From Bolinopsis microptera (taxonomy: Eukaryota; Ctenophora; Tentaculata; Lobata; Bolinopsidae): DNA of 64,000 bases. The stretch spans positions 1,063,692-1,127,691 of the forward strand of contig NC_087076.1 in NCBI RefSeq assembly GCF_026151205.1. Reading direction: 5' to 3'. The notes beneath the pieces are model-generated. The model made no database searches, was not told where the DNA came from, and worked only from the letters and a program-made list of their open reading frames with translations. How positions within the stretch are numbered: the first letter of the stretch is position 1; every line of letters starts with the position of its first letter. Positions 11,391 through 24,943 of the stretch are shown piece by piece. The position numbers were made by a program, and so were the translations under genes.

Positions 11391-11984
11391 GCTATATATA
11401 GTAAGATATTAGTGTGTTTTATTTATCAAAATTGGAAACAATTTCGTTTTTACATGTATAGTATAGTAGAGGCTCTTACGGGCAAAAAGACGTGTTTTCT
11501 GCTATGAGTTTAGAGACCTAACTATTAATTGGACACAATAGTATGATGTGTAAGGATCGAGAATATGTTAAGAAATATAAATATAGCCTTATAAGTCACG
11601 TGCTATTCCAATGCGCGTTTTAAACTTTGACAGCCTATAACTCTTAGGCCTATAAAGTAATTATATTCATGTTATGTCAGCAATACGATCACATTGTTTT
11701 CTATTTGGTGTGAAAATATGAGCTAGAACGGACATAATCTCGCTGAGTTATGGCTGTTTGAAATTTATGATGAACGCGCGGGTGCCCATTGATAACAACT
11801 AAATGCTTTTGCGCGTAGTGCGCGTCGAAAATTAGGCAAAAACGCTTGCGGAGTGACAATATTCAAACTTCTATAAAGTATATGAAGTGGGTACTTCTCG
11901 GAAAGGAAAATTTTAGTCAAACACGATGTGACTATTGTTGGGTTGATTTAATACAACTGCAAAAAATCATTCAAACTTTAAGCA
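11391..11984. other. Repeat-rich intergenic DNA
   Basis: No coding features. Non-coding sequence leads into the long inverted repeat that begins near 11985. Confidence 0.35.
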
Positions 11985-12429
11985 AAAAAGGGCACATTCT
12001 TACCACTTTTTTGGATTTTTACCTGCGTAAAAACAGAGCGTTTTGTTTTATTTTTATATCATCTTGTGCGGCTATGGGCTATGTTTTAGCTATTGCCATG
12101 CAAATTTTGCCGACATGCCAACAAAATTTACTTGCTCAAAATATCAAAAAACATGGTTTTTTGGCCTATTTTTGGTCCAAAAATCGGTTTTTTGCGATTT
12201 TACCCGCGTAAACTCAGTCCAATCATCTCAAAACCACTTTTAATTGATTCTACGGTCAAAAATACGTCTAGTAAGGTATATCTGGGGTACCTAGCGTATC
12301 GAGCAGACAATGCCCGTAAGAGCCTCTACTAGTAAATCAAGCGTGCTAAATAACTTTACATTTTCACATAATTATGAGTCTTCGCGTACTTTGGCGAAGA
12401 CTCATCAAAAGTAGTTTCAAGATGATTGA

Positions 12430-12900
12430 ACTGATACAAGGATACAAGGATACAAAAGTGATAATTACTTTATTGAGTACACAATAGTTGTAGGTAGTTC
12501 TGAAATAATTTAAGTTACACAATTCTAATTATTTACAAGTGTGTAGGGATAATTTAGAAATGTTATATAATGCTAGTTTTAGAAAAATAGATAAATCGAG
12601 TTTGTATGGTTCAATCTTATTTTAAGGTCCTATAGCATTATGCACTTGCCAGTATTTGAGTGGAAATCTGGGCTCTTATAATAGGCTGTATGATTTTCGT
12701 TCACAGAGAGAATTGAATGCGGATTGCTCTTGCTGTGGCAGTGAGTGTGGTAGGATCTAGAGTTTTGTTGGAAAGCAAACCGACTAGGTCAGTAATGTTT
12801 TGGGGATGGAAATTGAATTTTTCCCTAACTGAGGAGTAGAGCAAACAGTCAATCAATACGTGACTTTTGTCTGATATGAGTTTCCCCGGGTAAAATCGCA
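12430..12900 (-). pseudogene. LINE 3-prime end: C-terminal zinc-knuckle region and tail
   Basis: The minus strand encodes SHVLIDCLLYSSVREKFNF and KTLDPTTLTATARAIRIQF, the kind of sequence closing many CR1/Jockey-type LINE polyproteins (H-x3-DC, then a helical tail). The untranslated tail down to 12430 matches, inverted, the plus-strand copy at 46084-46400. It ends in direct repeats of AAGGATAC followed by AAAAGTGATAATTACTTTAT. Confidence 0.6.
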
Positions 12901-13010
12901 ATAAAGCGATTTTTGGGCCAAAAATAGGCCAAAAAACATGTTTTTTGATATTTTGAGCAAATTAATTTTGTTGGCATGTCGGCAAAATTTGCATGGAGAT
13001 AATTAAAACA

Positions 13011-13090
13011 TTGGAGGACTTCGCAGCTTCGACGCGCCGCGCAAACTAGCATCCTTGCTTTATCTCGATGGGTTGACATCGTCAATCAAG
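13011..13090. mobile_element. Short hAT-like MITE with 8-bp target duplication
   Basis: The 80-bp insertion begins TTGGAGGACTTCGCAGC, carries GACGCGCCGCGC, and ends GGGTTGACATCGTCAATCAAG. It is flanked by the direct repeat TTAAAACA (13003-13010 and 13091-13098). The uninterrupted inverted arm near 12075-12110 shows the site without the element. Relatives lie at 41654-41781 and 60231-60419. An 8-bp duplication and short imperfect ends fit a non-autonomous hAT-type element. Confidence 0.7.
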
Positions 13091-13190
13091 TTAAAACACA
13101 GCCGCACAACATGGTATAAATACTAAACAAATTCTTTTATTTTCCCGGGTACAGGCTAAAAATCTAAAAAAGTGGTCAAAATTTAAACTT

Positions 13191-15327
13191 TTTTGCGTGC
13201 ATATGGCATAGCACTTTAATTTTGATATTTTTAAATTTTTAAACATTTATCTTGTAATAAAAAATAATTTAGATATATTGTATATTAAATGTAATTTTGA
13301 CCAACAAATTCATTTTTAATGGAACCATAATTTTAGGTGCGCCGCGCATATTTTCGAAAATTTACACCGCGGTATGAATATCGAGCGCTAAAGCAAATTC
13401 TGTCATATTTTCACAAGAATACATATAGTTTATTAGTGTTATTGTTGCATTTCGAAACTCCTTTTCACCCTATTTGGTCATCTTTTTGATGTGTAATTTG
13501 ATTACTAACTATGTTTTCATGAATTCTCATTGATTTGGAGTACCCATTCATACTATTTCCTATCGTTTTTTAATCATATTCTTTATCCTCTAAAGTCGGC
13601 TCTATTTGTGACATACTTCTTATCTTATACATAGTTTATCGTGGTTTGTTGATACTGAATTGGTTTAATTGATACTATACGATTACTCTGTTAGAAATGC
13701 ATAGTGAGATGTGACGGAATAAGAGAAACTAAAATATTTGAATAGGTTGTGGCAATTTCAAAATATTCAGTGTGGTTATATTTTTTAAATTGAAGGTCTT
13801 TTACCAAATATGACTTGAATAGTTTTTCGATAAAGATTTTAGAAGAGCTTTAACTATTCCAAAGATTGAGCAAATTGATTGAACATCTTAGAAGCTACTA
13901 CAGAGAAGCTACCCACACCAAACATAAATCTGAACATATCTTGCAGATATCTTGCAGTCAATCCTAGTAATGATTTGTGAGATGCAGTAAGATTTTGAAT
14001 TCAATCCTCTTCTCTATATCCATTATTCAACCAGTAGAGATTGATCAGTTCATCCTCAATATGGTAATGTTTATATTGCCAATGAACAGCTTTAGCTACA
14101 GCATTTTGTAGTAACTGGACCTGATAGGATACAAGGATACTTGAAGGATAGAAGGATACAAAAGTGATAATTCCACTTATTGAGTTCACAATAGTGGTAA
14201 TCCTGAAATAAACATTGACATCATCGGCAAGTAATGGCCTCAAAAATTATGGTCCCTTCAAGATCAAAACCAACAATAATGTTTCAATTTAGATAAGTAG
14301 GAATATTAATTTTAGCCAGTCCCGCCTCTACTTATACTCTCTACAAAGCTGACTATCTTATTGTTCCTAATACTATGAAACTTGTTAGGCTCTGTAGTCC
14401 ATTTCAGTCTCAGTTCTTCTACTTCTGCTTTTTGTAAGCTTTTTGTTCCGTGGCAGTCCTATCAGGGCAGATGTAAACTGATCTATATTCCTCCTTTGTG
14501 CGAAGTGTACTGGTGTTTCTGATCACTTGGGTTGCATGGTCAGATGCATGGGTTGCATGGGTTGCATGGCCCCCTCCTCCTTTGGCGCCCTCCCTAAAAT
14601 TGAACAAATTACATGATTTTAGAGGAAACGCTGGTAAAATCTTTAAAAAAGTGTGTTTCTAGAGCAAAATGCACAGTTTTGCTAGTACCGTAGCTAATTT
14701 TTTCCAAATTGTCCCTCATTCAAATGACGATTTGGCGCCCCCCTAAGATGGTGCACAGCGGGGTTCAGTGGGGGTCTTCGTTATGCCACTGGTTGTACAG
14801 TTCACTTTAATGTATGTTATACTGAAGGAGTTTATATTAGAGTCATTAGTGCATCCTCCAGGATTGATGGCAAAAACAGGTCCAATCACATGTCTCTTCA
14901 AGTGACCGCTGCACCACCAAGGCCCTTTGTTTAGTTGTAGCTGGATAAACAGTTGCCTTTTGAGACTTTTGGGACTGCTGTTCGGAAAAGGAGCCTCTCC
15001 TTTTCTGCAAATGGCCCCTGATGAAATGGGTACTTTAATAAGGGAAACTTCTATTTGCCAAAATCTATTGAATCTTTGAACTATATGAGTATGTCCAACA
15101 ATATATCTTCAATAATTTACAGTTAATTTTACTAATACCAATGAATATAATTTGAACTGTATAGTGGTGTGTGTGTAGTATATCTAATAAAACAAGAATT
15201 TGATAAATAATAATTTTTAAGGTACAATCTTTCAATAGAAATTCAATTACGAAATGCTGTACTATTTATCATAAGTATGAATTTGTTGATTTTCAATCTA
15301 AATTGAAAACATTTGAAAGGTTACAAG
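13191..15327. other. Intergenic repeats, including a LINE-tail relic
   Basis: No gene seen. Around 14128-14230 is a diverged copy of the LINE 3-prime tail (AAGGATAC units, then AAAAGTGATAATTCCACTTA and TTGAGTTCACAATAGTGG), matching the tail at 12430-12490. The segment 14730-14810 is GC-rich without recognisable features. The last ~300 bp should include the FRMD4-like promoter. Confidence 0.4.
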
Positions 15328-18300
15328 ATGGCTTCAAGCAGTAACACTTACATAGTGCTGCTCTTGGATGGGAGGCAATACACTTGCAAGTTAAATAACA
15401 AGACCCTAACAGAAGAGCTGTTTGATTGTGTTATTTCTTATCTTGGGATTCAAGAAAGAGAGTATTTTGGCCTCTGCTTTATAAGTGAACCAGGAAAATA
15501 TCGAGAATGGATTGCACTGGAAAAACGCTTGGTAAGTTCATTGCAATTATATTGTGCTGTAAAGTTACTTTATTTTACTTAACTGTAATGTCATGATAAC
15601 TTGTTGAATGTTGATATGTTCTAATAGCATCAGTAAGAGTACATATATTTTAACATTACAACACCAGGTGGAACATGATCTGCCCAGAAGTAACGGAAAT
15701 ATTGTCATTCATTTTGCTGTGAAGTTTTATATCGACAACATTTGCTGGCTTCATGACCCAACAACTGTCGAACAGTTTTACCTTCAGGTATTTTCATCTG
15801 GACCGTTGTACTGCTAACGATTTAACAATTGTGTCTTGTACTTCCGGTTGAGCTTTTTCTCATTAAGTCTAAGTTAAACGAGAATATCTCAGAGTATAGA
15901 GTTACATGGTGATAACAAATTACATGGAGACTTTGTGATTTAAACAAGCGTTGTTTACAAAGAGATTTCTGTTCATCTTACATTTAAAAACAAAAACATT
16001 GCAATTAACTGTCAAATGTCGATTATGTTACAAGTATACATAATACATAATATTGTCACATATATATAATTAACCGAATACTGATGATCAGGCACGTGAG
16101 GCTGTATACAATGAGAGATTGCAATGTGAGAAGGATTTGTCGTACAAGTTGGCGGCACTTGCTCTGCAGGAGATCCGTGGCGACTACACCACGGAGGAGG
16201 CAGCTATGAAAACTCTCACCAAATACAATCTACTCTCGCCTGGAGCTCCTTCGAGCTCTTATCTCGAGGTTTGTTGTAAAGTAATTGTTATTACTGTGAT
16301 ACACTGTGTAGAACTAGTAATCGTGTCAGTAAACAGCAGGAATCCATTGAAAAGTACAAGATTTAATTGTAAACCTTGCAACTTATCTCCAGAAACTAGG
16401 ATAGTTTGAGGATTGTCGATATCTTTTTAAATATTTTATCTAATATCTTTGTCGTGATGATAGTGATTAGACGATAAATTTGATTCAGGCCTTTGACAAC
16501 GAACAGTTACTTGAATAGTACAGATAACACTAAGATAACACTAAAGTGTAACTAAAGTTACACTTTAGTTTCTTATTCGTGTCTAAAATTAGTTCACTAA
16601 AAATCAACTAAGATCTTTTCTCTTATAATGCTTAATAATTTATATAATATAATTTAAATTGATCTAAACATGTATGCTAAATTGGTATTCGAGTATTATA
16701 CACTATACAGCATTAATATACAACACGATATTCTGTTTACAGTCTTAATTTGCTGGTAAAATAACATCTCTAAATAATTTTGTATCATTAATATTTTCAT
16801 TTGTTTATTTCTGATAATAATAATATAATTTGTTTATTTCTGACGAACCATTTGTAGATTTGAGATAATAAGACATGGTTATTTTCTTGGGAACTAAGTC
16901 AATCTGAAAGGAATTTATTAAAGAGGCTTTGTTACTAGCTGGGCACTGTGCCGAATGACAAAAACCTTGCTGCTTTCTAGGTCACTGTGCACTGTCCTTC
17001 GATACATTGTATGTAAACGTTTTCCTATTAGGCATGTAATAATAGCAATATGTTCAGTCTGCATAGATCTACAAAAGTTAAACTTTGATCAAACCTTTGA
17101 ACACTCATCCTCCAATGAAAAGGCTTCAATTTAATAATCAATATTAAGAATAAGATGTTCACTGTGGTGCCTATGTAATATGTAATATGTATGTATTTCA
17201 CACTTTTCACCTAATCGATTTGACTTATCGGAAACGGTAACGACATCAAGGCAATTCCGAATGAAATGTTTTGAAGTATACTTAGTGTTAATACGGGTCC
17301 CTTATCAGTTATCATGTTAATAATTGTAATAGAATTCCACGTACATGTTTCCAAATCACGTACCTGCCTCCAATAAGAAGTACTAATTTTGGGATTAATA
17401 AACAACTTATGCAGAACAAGAATAATAGTAACTATCATAAAGTGCTAATTACTCAACCGGTAATAGATACTTTAATTAAGGTATCTCAAAAGACGGAACA
17501 CCGGTTAAGACCTTGTTATAGGACAGTCAGGTTTTCTTATTACTTGGGCGATCCAGAAAGGTTAAATGTGATGGATGTTTTTGACGAGTTTTCTAATTTG
17601 GATTATAACATGTTCTTGGTGGTAGGAGACGTAAATTTTGTGAATAGTTTAGAGAATCGGACAATTGAAGACAATAGCTAATGTGTAATGTGTATTGAGT
17701 ATAATTATGTGGTGCAGCTCCACTGTACTATTCAATAGTGTATGTTCCATTTGTTTAGAATTGAAATAATGTGCAGTCTCTCCTTTGTACGTCCCATTAC
17801 TCTACAACTATGATAAGTGAGCACTCCTTGCTGGCATGTGACAAATACCACATTGTACTTACTGAGTACACTTTTAAAATACATTTAAATACTGTAGATA
17901 TCATGCTATTATTATAATGAAACAATAATACTTTGCAGGTTCTGCACCATTACAAGATACTACAGGGCTGGAGTCGGGGTAAATCTATTATTAACTACCT
18001 GAACAAAGCAACTGAGCTCAAGGGATATGGGGTTCATGTTTATCAGGTCATTAGCACTGACCTTCTGCTTAATTATTCAATTATGTTGTGATTATGCATG
18101 TAGTTAGTCCGTTTGCAACTTGTAGAGATACCGATAGTGCGGTACTTGCTGTGGACAATTCGTTAATTACCTAATTAATTACGAAATGTTCGTACACGTT
18201 ACTCAGCAGTTAATGTTAGTATAAACCAACCAATTATTATTTAAAAAACTGTTTTAACTAGATGCGCAAATAATGAACAAGAAAACTTGTCGCAGGTAAA

Positions 18301-21300
18301 AGATAAGAACGGAGTACCATGGTGGATCGGAATGTCGCCCCGTGGTATCGCACAGTACGCCCTACAAGACACGTACAATCCTATACAACTCTTTAAATGG
18401 AATGAACTGGACAATGTTTATTTCAGGGATAAGAAGTTTAGTATTGAGGTAATTTAAAACTTTAACACAACTTAACCATAGCGAGGTTAAATAAAGTTGT
18501 TATCTGAGACCATGCAAGGCATGCATAAGTAATTGGTGTTCCAATTAGAATACACACGGAAATCATTAGCAACTAACTTCATCTTAGAACATAATAATAA
18601 AATTAGCAACTTCGCTCACACTCAATATCATAACAGTAGCTAACCTATACTATTCTGTTTTGCTTCTTTATAATTCCTTTGATATTGAGTCCTTTATTTA
18701 ATATTTGTTTTCATTGTAGTTCCGATCAATTAGGCTAGTATGTTTGCACATTTCGAGACTTTCAACGAATGACTTTTAAAAGACTTGTTATTCGAAGCTG
18801 AAACTGTCTCGGTAATTCATCATATTCTGTGATGAAATAACAATGGTTTATGATTTGAGGCAGAACACGAATAAATAATGTGCGCTTTGACATGACGTGC
18901 TAGTTTTTGTTTTTAAGTGAAAGGGAGGACATTTTTATTTTGGATCCCTGGATCGATAACGTTTAATAGACTATACATTGTCAATCTGTAACGCAATCTG
19001 TAACGCTACATTCTAGTGCTCTATTTACCGCATGTATTTCGCAGAATTCTCTTGTTTCTCGGCCAATTTCCCACCATATAGGCATCTGAATTTACTACTG
19101 TATGGTAATTTCTCTGAAGTAACTTAATAAAATCATTTGTAGCTCACTTCGGTGTAAATTTGAGCATCACAATGTGTCGTAATATTGTGATCGAGCACTG
19201 TCCATTCAGCGCTACAAATTCTAGACGGCCTGTCTAACACATCATGTCATTACACTAGGTCGACAAATATTTATAATCGAGAGTAAGGCTTCACATAAGC
19301 ATTGCCAAGTAAGTGTAGCACTGCGGCTATATGGGCCGATCATTGGTGCTCATCTTTATAGACACGTGACCACTCACGTTCACACCTGCAAATACCTATT
19401 TACTCCTGTGATGATCTTGTTACATTTTTAAAGTTTTGTTTTCATTCATGTTTTATTAAGGCTAACTGTACAGCTTTTAAACAATAAAGTCTGGCTAGTT
19501 GTCATTGTAATAAATATTAAGAGGCTTCATACCTGCACCCCCCCCCCCCCGCTTCATCATTTAAACATTATCATGCGGCATGGTTAATGGTATAGCCTAA
19601 TAAAAATATCGCTTTGTCGACTGAGCCTAATATTTCGCGGTCTAAGAACAATAACTACCATTTCTATCAACAGCTATCGTAAAAGAGTTAAAACGTTTCA
19701 GTCTTCATGAAAACTGTGCCGAGTTAAAGAATTAACGATTTAATAACCCTAAACTCTCAGATAAATCAAGGCAGCAAGACACAGAGTGCAGTGCAGCACA
19801 AACAGTATAGTTCAGTGCTGATGCACGCTTGGTACAGTCCTAATAACAAGCTGGTTAAGAGTATGTGGCAGATGGCAGTGCACCAGCATCAGTTCTATCT
19901 GGAGAAGAAAGTAGGTGTCCTTCTTGTTTCGGTGATTGTTGAGTAGTTGAAGCTGCTCACATTATTGGTGGATACTGGAACCTGATTGGTTAATCGTTAT
20001 CACGTATCAAAAAATGTATCAATCTCTGAGAAACGAGCGTTATACAAATATTAACTAAAAATTATTCCTTTTTCCCCACAAAATAATTTATTTATACCCA
20101 CATCTCTCCACTTTGCGTTTCGTAAAATTAGATCTCCTCATTGAATCTCTCTTCCTTTATTATTTATCCGGCCCTAAGGCTCATCCAATTATAGTATAAT
20201 TAACGACGCTTTCAGGTTTCAAGTTATTTCAGTGCTTCTTCACTTAACTCTATCAAATCACAGCCGCAAAATAAAAGCTTTGCAAAGTTATTGAATCCTT
20301 ACTTTAACACTACAGACAGTTTATTTGAGTTCAAATTTCTGCCAAATAAGGAGAAGAATAAAGAATTTGGTCTCAGGATGTCCTGCTACTAACGTCACTC
20401 TACCTCACTCTACCTCCCACATTTACACTCATAGCACTAACAGAGGATTTTAGACGTTCTAATGTCTATCATTATTGTTGCTCCTCTAGGATGTACCTTG
20501 TACTGCATGAATATATTAATATTCTCTTTTGGAACTTGCTAAATATAGATCGGTTGAAAGTCTTCTGTCGGCAAACTTAATGTGACATAGAATATTTTAG
20601 TTCAAATCAAACAGTGCTTTCATACCATCATTTCCATTATTGAATCATATTGCTCAAACTATAAATTAGGTTGGAACTTGATAAGAATTGGCACTATCAC
20701 GCCCTAACAGACCTTTTAGCTAAACTTGACCAGTATCACTTAGTACTTACAGGTGAACAACAGTTCTAAAATAAAGTGCAACAGTGCCCGATCCCTGAAC
20801 GACATTGTGGCGGAGTTATCTACTAGTGTTATGAGCCTGGATTCTATAGGTTCGTGTGTTAATTTGAGTTATTATAAAAACACGTGCAAGTAATTTAAAC
20901 TGTTTAAGTAAACAGTCCTGATAGTGATAAAACTACTTATCAGCTATTAAAACTTCTCTTCAACATTTTATAGAATTTACAGTATAAGTAACCCAAATAT
21001 GTCTTTTAATGTAATAATTGCTATTAAGGTATTCAGGTTGCAGTGTAGTATAATAATATCATAACATGCGACATTCCAATAACTCGTAATTAGGTGTAAA
21101 ATATAAACTTGTCAAGTTGTATATAAGTTGTATATAAGTTGTATATAGGGTATATAACGTGTAAAATGTTCTCAGGATACCCCGAAAGAAGCACATTTTC
21201 AGACAGTAAGTGTAGCATGTCGTTTCTCTCTACAAACATGCAATAATTAATCTTCTTATTAGTACCGTACATACATCTCATAACACATAGACCATGCTCA

Positions 21301-23482
21301 TTGCTCTCGTAGGTTTTACTGGCTTCTCAGTTAAACTTCTGGGATGAAGCCAATAAACGAGTTGGTTTAGTATCGAATAATACGAAAACTTGATTTATTG
21401 AGTTGCGACATTTCCCAGGTAAATCAGAGGACAGTATAAACTTTGGTTTGGGTACAGCGCGACCTGGTTCAGCCGCGGCAGATGAGCTGTGGGAAGCGCT
21501 GCTCGAACAGCGCAAAGTGCTAATCGAGCGCAAATCTCAACTTCAGACAACGTTATCAGTATTAGATTGTGAAGAAACGGAGATAAGGGGATCAGTGGAG
21601 TGCGACAACTCCAGCGCACCTACAGTTGCTACTGCGTACCCAATAGCTAACGAGACCATGCAGTTTGACGTGGTAAATTCTCAACTTTCCCTTGCTTCGA
21701 CTTTAAGTGTCATTACATTTATTGCTTTGCATAGTTCAAATACCTTCCTCGTTGTTATGTATGGTTAACGAAATGTTTTGGTTTATGTGCGAGACTGTTA
21801 ATTTTTCAATTAGGGCTTTGCTTACGTAACATATCCTGAATAGCTGTTTGTTATTTTATAGTACCACAAGTATACAATGCATTTGTACTAAAGATTTGTG
21901 GACAAGTTAGCATAGCTGTACAACATATCCCAGTTTAGATCGCCAAATACCGACCAATAATTTTATGTCGGGAACTTTGAATGAATGACTCGTTTGTGTT
22001 GCCCTGTAAGATGATCTAATTATGTACAAGAGGGAAATGTGGTGCATTGGAGCGGAAGTAGTTAGTTATTTAATGTCCCAGATTGTTATGAGCAACTCTA
22101 CTTCACAAGGGGTAATGTGCAATGTATCCCGTTAGTTACGGGCCATGTGTAACTTCCTTAGGTATGTAAATTCCTCTTAATTAGTCTCTTTTAACAGGTG
22201 TCCAGACTAGAGTTAGAATATGAGATACAGTGTAAGATTATTAGCGCTGCTGTTAGACTGTCCAAAGAGAAAGGTATTGACAAGAGCATAAAGAAAGAGC
22301 GACTGCAAGCTGCTCAGAGAGCACAGGTAAATAAAACTTCACGCTTTCCAAATGTATCACAGGAACACACTACCACTGTCAAACGCCGTTGTGACTACTT
22401 TCGCAATCAACCTGAGCGCGGACGCGGTCGTTAAAATATTACAACTTATACGCGCTAATATCAATTATAGCCTGGCCTGATCGACGCGCGCGTCGGCTAA
22501 TATTTTCGACAGACACCGGCCGGCCGACAACCAGTCTGTTTTTGTTTATCATTCACCGATCCTACCAAGATTAGAGATGAAATTAGCACCCTGTCTACAG
22601 ATTCCGCACACGTTCATTACTTTTGTCTTCCTTACATTTTCTGGTACTGAAGGAATCCGTGTCATTTCAGTTAAAGATGCTTGATATCGAGAGGAGACTG
22701 GACGCGGCTCGTAAGTTTAAAATGGGCGGTAGAGAAAGGTCAAACAGCGGACACAAGTCATTGCCAGACAGGTATTTATAGAAGTTCATACTAATTTACT
22801 CAACATTTTACATCACTTGACTTTGTTTGACGATTGATGTGACATACTTAATACTTGATATTTTTCATTATCAGCCCTGATTCAATTTCTTCCTCTAACT
22901 AAAACGCTTCCACCAGGACAGAAAGAGATGGATCTGAATGTTCAAGAACGGAGCAGCCGATTCCTCAGAGTTACTGTTCACAGGTACGCTCATAACGTCA
23001 TTTCGAATGATCTAACTGTACTTACGGTCACAATACTCCGTATCATATGACAGATGAGGGAACATCTTCTCAAATTTCTGAACACTCACTTCCACGCAGG
23101 GGTCGCTGTCTCATCACAACAGAAGTGATAGTGATTATATGTTAGAAAGGCAGCGAAACAGTCCGATTATAAGGTAGGTCACTCTAATTCCATTCGTAAT
23201 CCGTCGGGTAAGTTGCAATTAATCCGTTTAGATTAAATCATGAAATTTGACTCTCGCTTAGGTTATAATCAGAAGCATGGCTCCACGTTACAGGGTGTTT
23301 ACGGTGAGGGTGTAAACTAATTGTAACAGTACTCACACAGGTCACCGACCCCGGACCAGCGAAGAATGATGTGCTCTCCGACACTTGACCGCGTCATAAC
23401 GCCGCCCCATGATCCGGCTACTGAGTTCGCAAGACAAATGATGACAAAACTATCAGCTAAAGGACAAAGTACACTGGTGTGA
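15328..23482 (+). CDS. FRMD4: FERM domain protein, FRMD4A/B-like
   Basis: Thirteen exons chain in perfect phase to 591 codons plus stop: 15328-15531, 15668-15787, 16092-16268, 17939-18046, 18296-18448, 19761-19910, 20753-20849, 21419-21672, 22198-22326, 22671-22771, 22917-22983, 23100-23173, 23341-23482. Residues 1 to ~110 form the FERM F1 lobe (QEREYFGLCFISE, LVEHDLPRS). Residues 110-230 are F2 (RGKSIINYLNKA, YGVHVY). Residues 205-304 are F3 (VPWWIGMSPRGI, ELDNVYFRDKKFSIE, HQHQFYLEKK). Residues ~350-500 resemble the CUPID/DUF3338 coiled-coil region of FRMD4 (LEQRKVLIERKSQLQ, LELEYEIQCKIISAAVRLSK). Family members scaffold cytohesins and Par proteins at epithelial junctions. The tail is shorter than vertebrate FRMD4. 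Introns 3-6 are the largest and hold little recognisable sequence. Confidence 0.88.
17409..17681 (+). other. Open frame of 90 codons in FRMD4 intron 3, function unknown
   Basis: An ATG-started frame lies wholly inside the intron between FRMD4 exons 3 and 4. Its composition is protein-like (PCYRTVRFSYYLGDPERLN, NMFLVVGDVNFVNSLENR), but no domain is recognised and no splice sites connect it to FRMD4 in phase. It may be a retroelement scrap or a chance frame. Confidence 0.2.
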
Positions 23483-24759
23483 TACTAGGGACAGTTAAGG
23501 TGCTTGTCAGATGATAGGATTATTTGTTTCACGAAAATGTGAGCTGAGATTTAGGCAAAGATAATGGCCATTGGCCGGGGCTAGTTGATGTTCAATTTAG
23601 CATTTAGGTCTTGATGAAACTGTGAAGGACTGGTAAAGCTATCAGCAATCTACTTTCATTAAAGTATATTTGTTTTCATGGATATACTTGTTTCAATATT
23701 AGCTGTTTAACGTTTATTCAGTGTTTTACCTACCCTTAAATCAGTTTTATTATAGGTAAGCCGATTTAACATATTTTGTGTTACAGAATATCTTAAAAGA
23801 AAAAATATTTATATTGCTTTTTGTACCGACATTTTATGTTTTTGAGATATCTTAATTTCGTTTTGTGTATATCTTATGATAAGGCTTTAACGTTAACGAT
23901 GTCAGATATACTCTAAACTCTAAAGATGTTAATAGTACAGAGGAGAAAGAAAGAGAGAGTCAAATTTGAAGATGGATGTTGATTATTTGTTCATAGATGT
24001 ACTTGCTGGCCGCTCATTTATTAATGCTATGAAAATAAAATTTTATATGGCTTGTTTTATCAAAATACAAACTGATAACTGCTGTTGTTTGACTTGTTTT
24101 CACTTTGATAATGGTACGGGTATTATACACCGCGATAATAGAAAATAGCAAAAGTAAAACGCATTTATTTATATTTGAACCAATGTTAGATCAAATTTAT
24201 AAGTCATTGATAATGTAGGATTACATAAATTAACTTCCATGCTAACATTTTGGCGGAACTTTCATGCCAAACAATTATGTAATTGAGAAGCAGCGATCCC
24301 AATAACCAAGTAAATGAAATTATAAAATTGAAAATTAAAACTGCTCATTTCTAATTTTCCTATTATGTACAAAACAAAGATCGTAAATTTTAAGAAGTTC
24401 GATTAATGTATCACAATTCTAATAACCATAAAATCTGTTATATAAGTTCCTTCGCTGACAATGCTTAGTTGCTGTCATCAATGTTGATGGGTGTAGTGAC
24501 TGTAGTCGACACGTTTTTTATTGGGACTAATGCTATTCTTCTAGGGGCAGGGGCAACTGAAATAGTAATTGTCCAATAATGTTTTAATTCAACAAATTTA
24601 AATTAAGATACAGAAGTGAAAAGTAAAATAACAAATCAATTGCTTGGAATTTGAACTATTTCCATTTTAATCCAAAAATTAAATAGGTCACTTGGAATAA
24701 AATTGTTTTACACCACAAATGTTGTTTAATCAAACTTTGTCAAAATTGGAAGTCCTCTG
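23483..24759. other. Convergent intergenic region between FRMD4 and CHAF1A
   Basis: About 1.3 kb of AT-rich DNA holding the 3-prime ends of two convergent genes. No further genes or repeats recognised. Confidence 0.5.
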
Positions 24760-24912
24760 TTAGAAACCTTTTTGTTGAGGTAGAGTAGCTTGATTCTGTC
24801 TCGCTGGGATAACTGTACTACTCGCTACACTGGAGTTACTAGACACAGTAGCAGCTGAGGGGGCGCTGGACATGAAACTCTTCAGAGTATTTCGAGGGAT
24901 TTCCGTCTTCAC

Positions 24913-24943
<31 letters not shown>

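Larger units (their letters stand above)
11985..13190. repeat. Foldback repeat: two ~230-bp inverted arms around a LINE tail
   Basis: The stretch 11985-12212 recurs in inverted orientation at 12888-13190. Matching segments include ATCAAAAAACATGGTTTTTT with its complement near 12935, the phrase GCCGACATGCCAACAAAATT, and CTTGTGCGGCTATG with CATAGCCGCACAAC-like sequence. The right arm is interrupted by an 80-bp insertion (13011-13090). The spacer holds a LINE 3-prime end (12430-12900, minus). Either a foldback DNA transposon was hit by a LINE, or two copies of a repeat lie head to head. Confidence 0.6.

Noticed and set aside
11846-12332. Open frames in the foldback arm
   Set aside because: Overlapping frames in a non-coding repeat that recurs inverted at 12888-13190; no domain.
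15173-15230. TATA-like sequences upstream of FRMD4
   Set aside because: AT-rich background makes single-box promoter calls unsupported.
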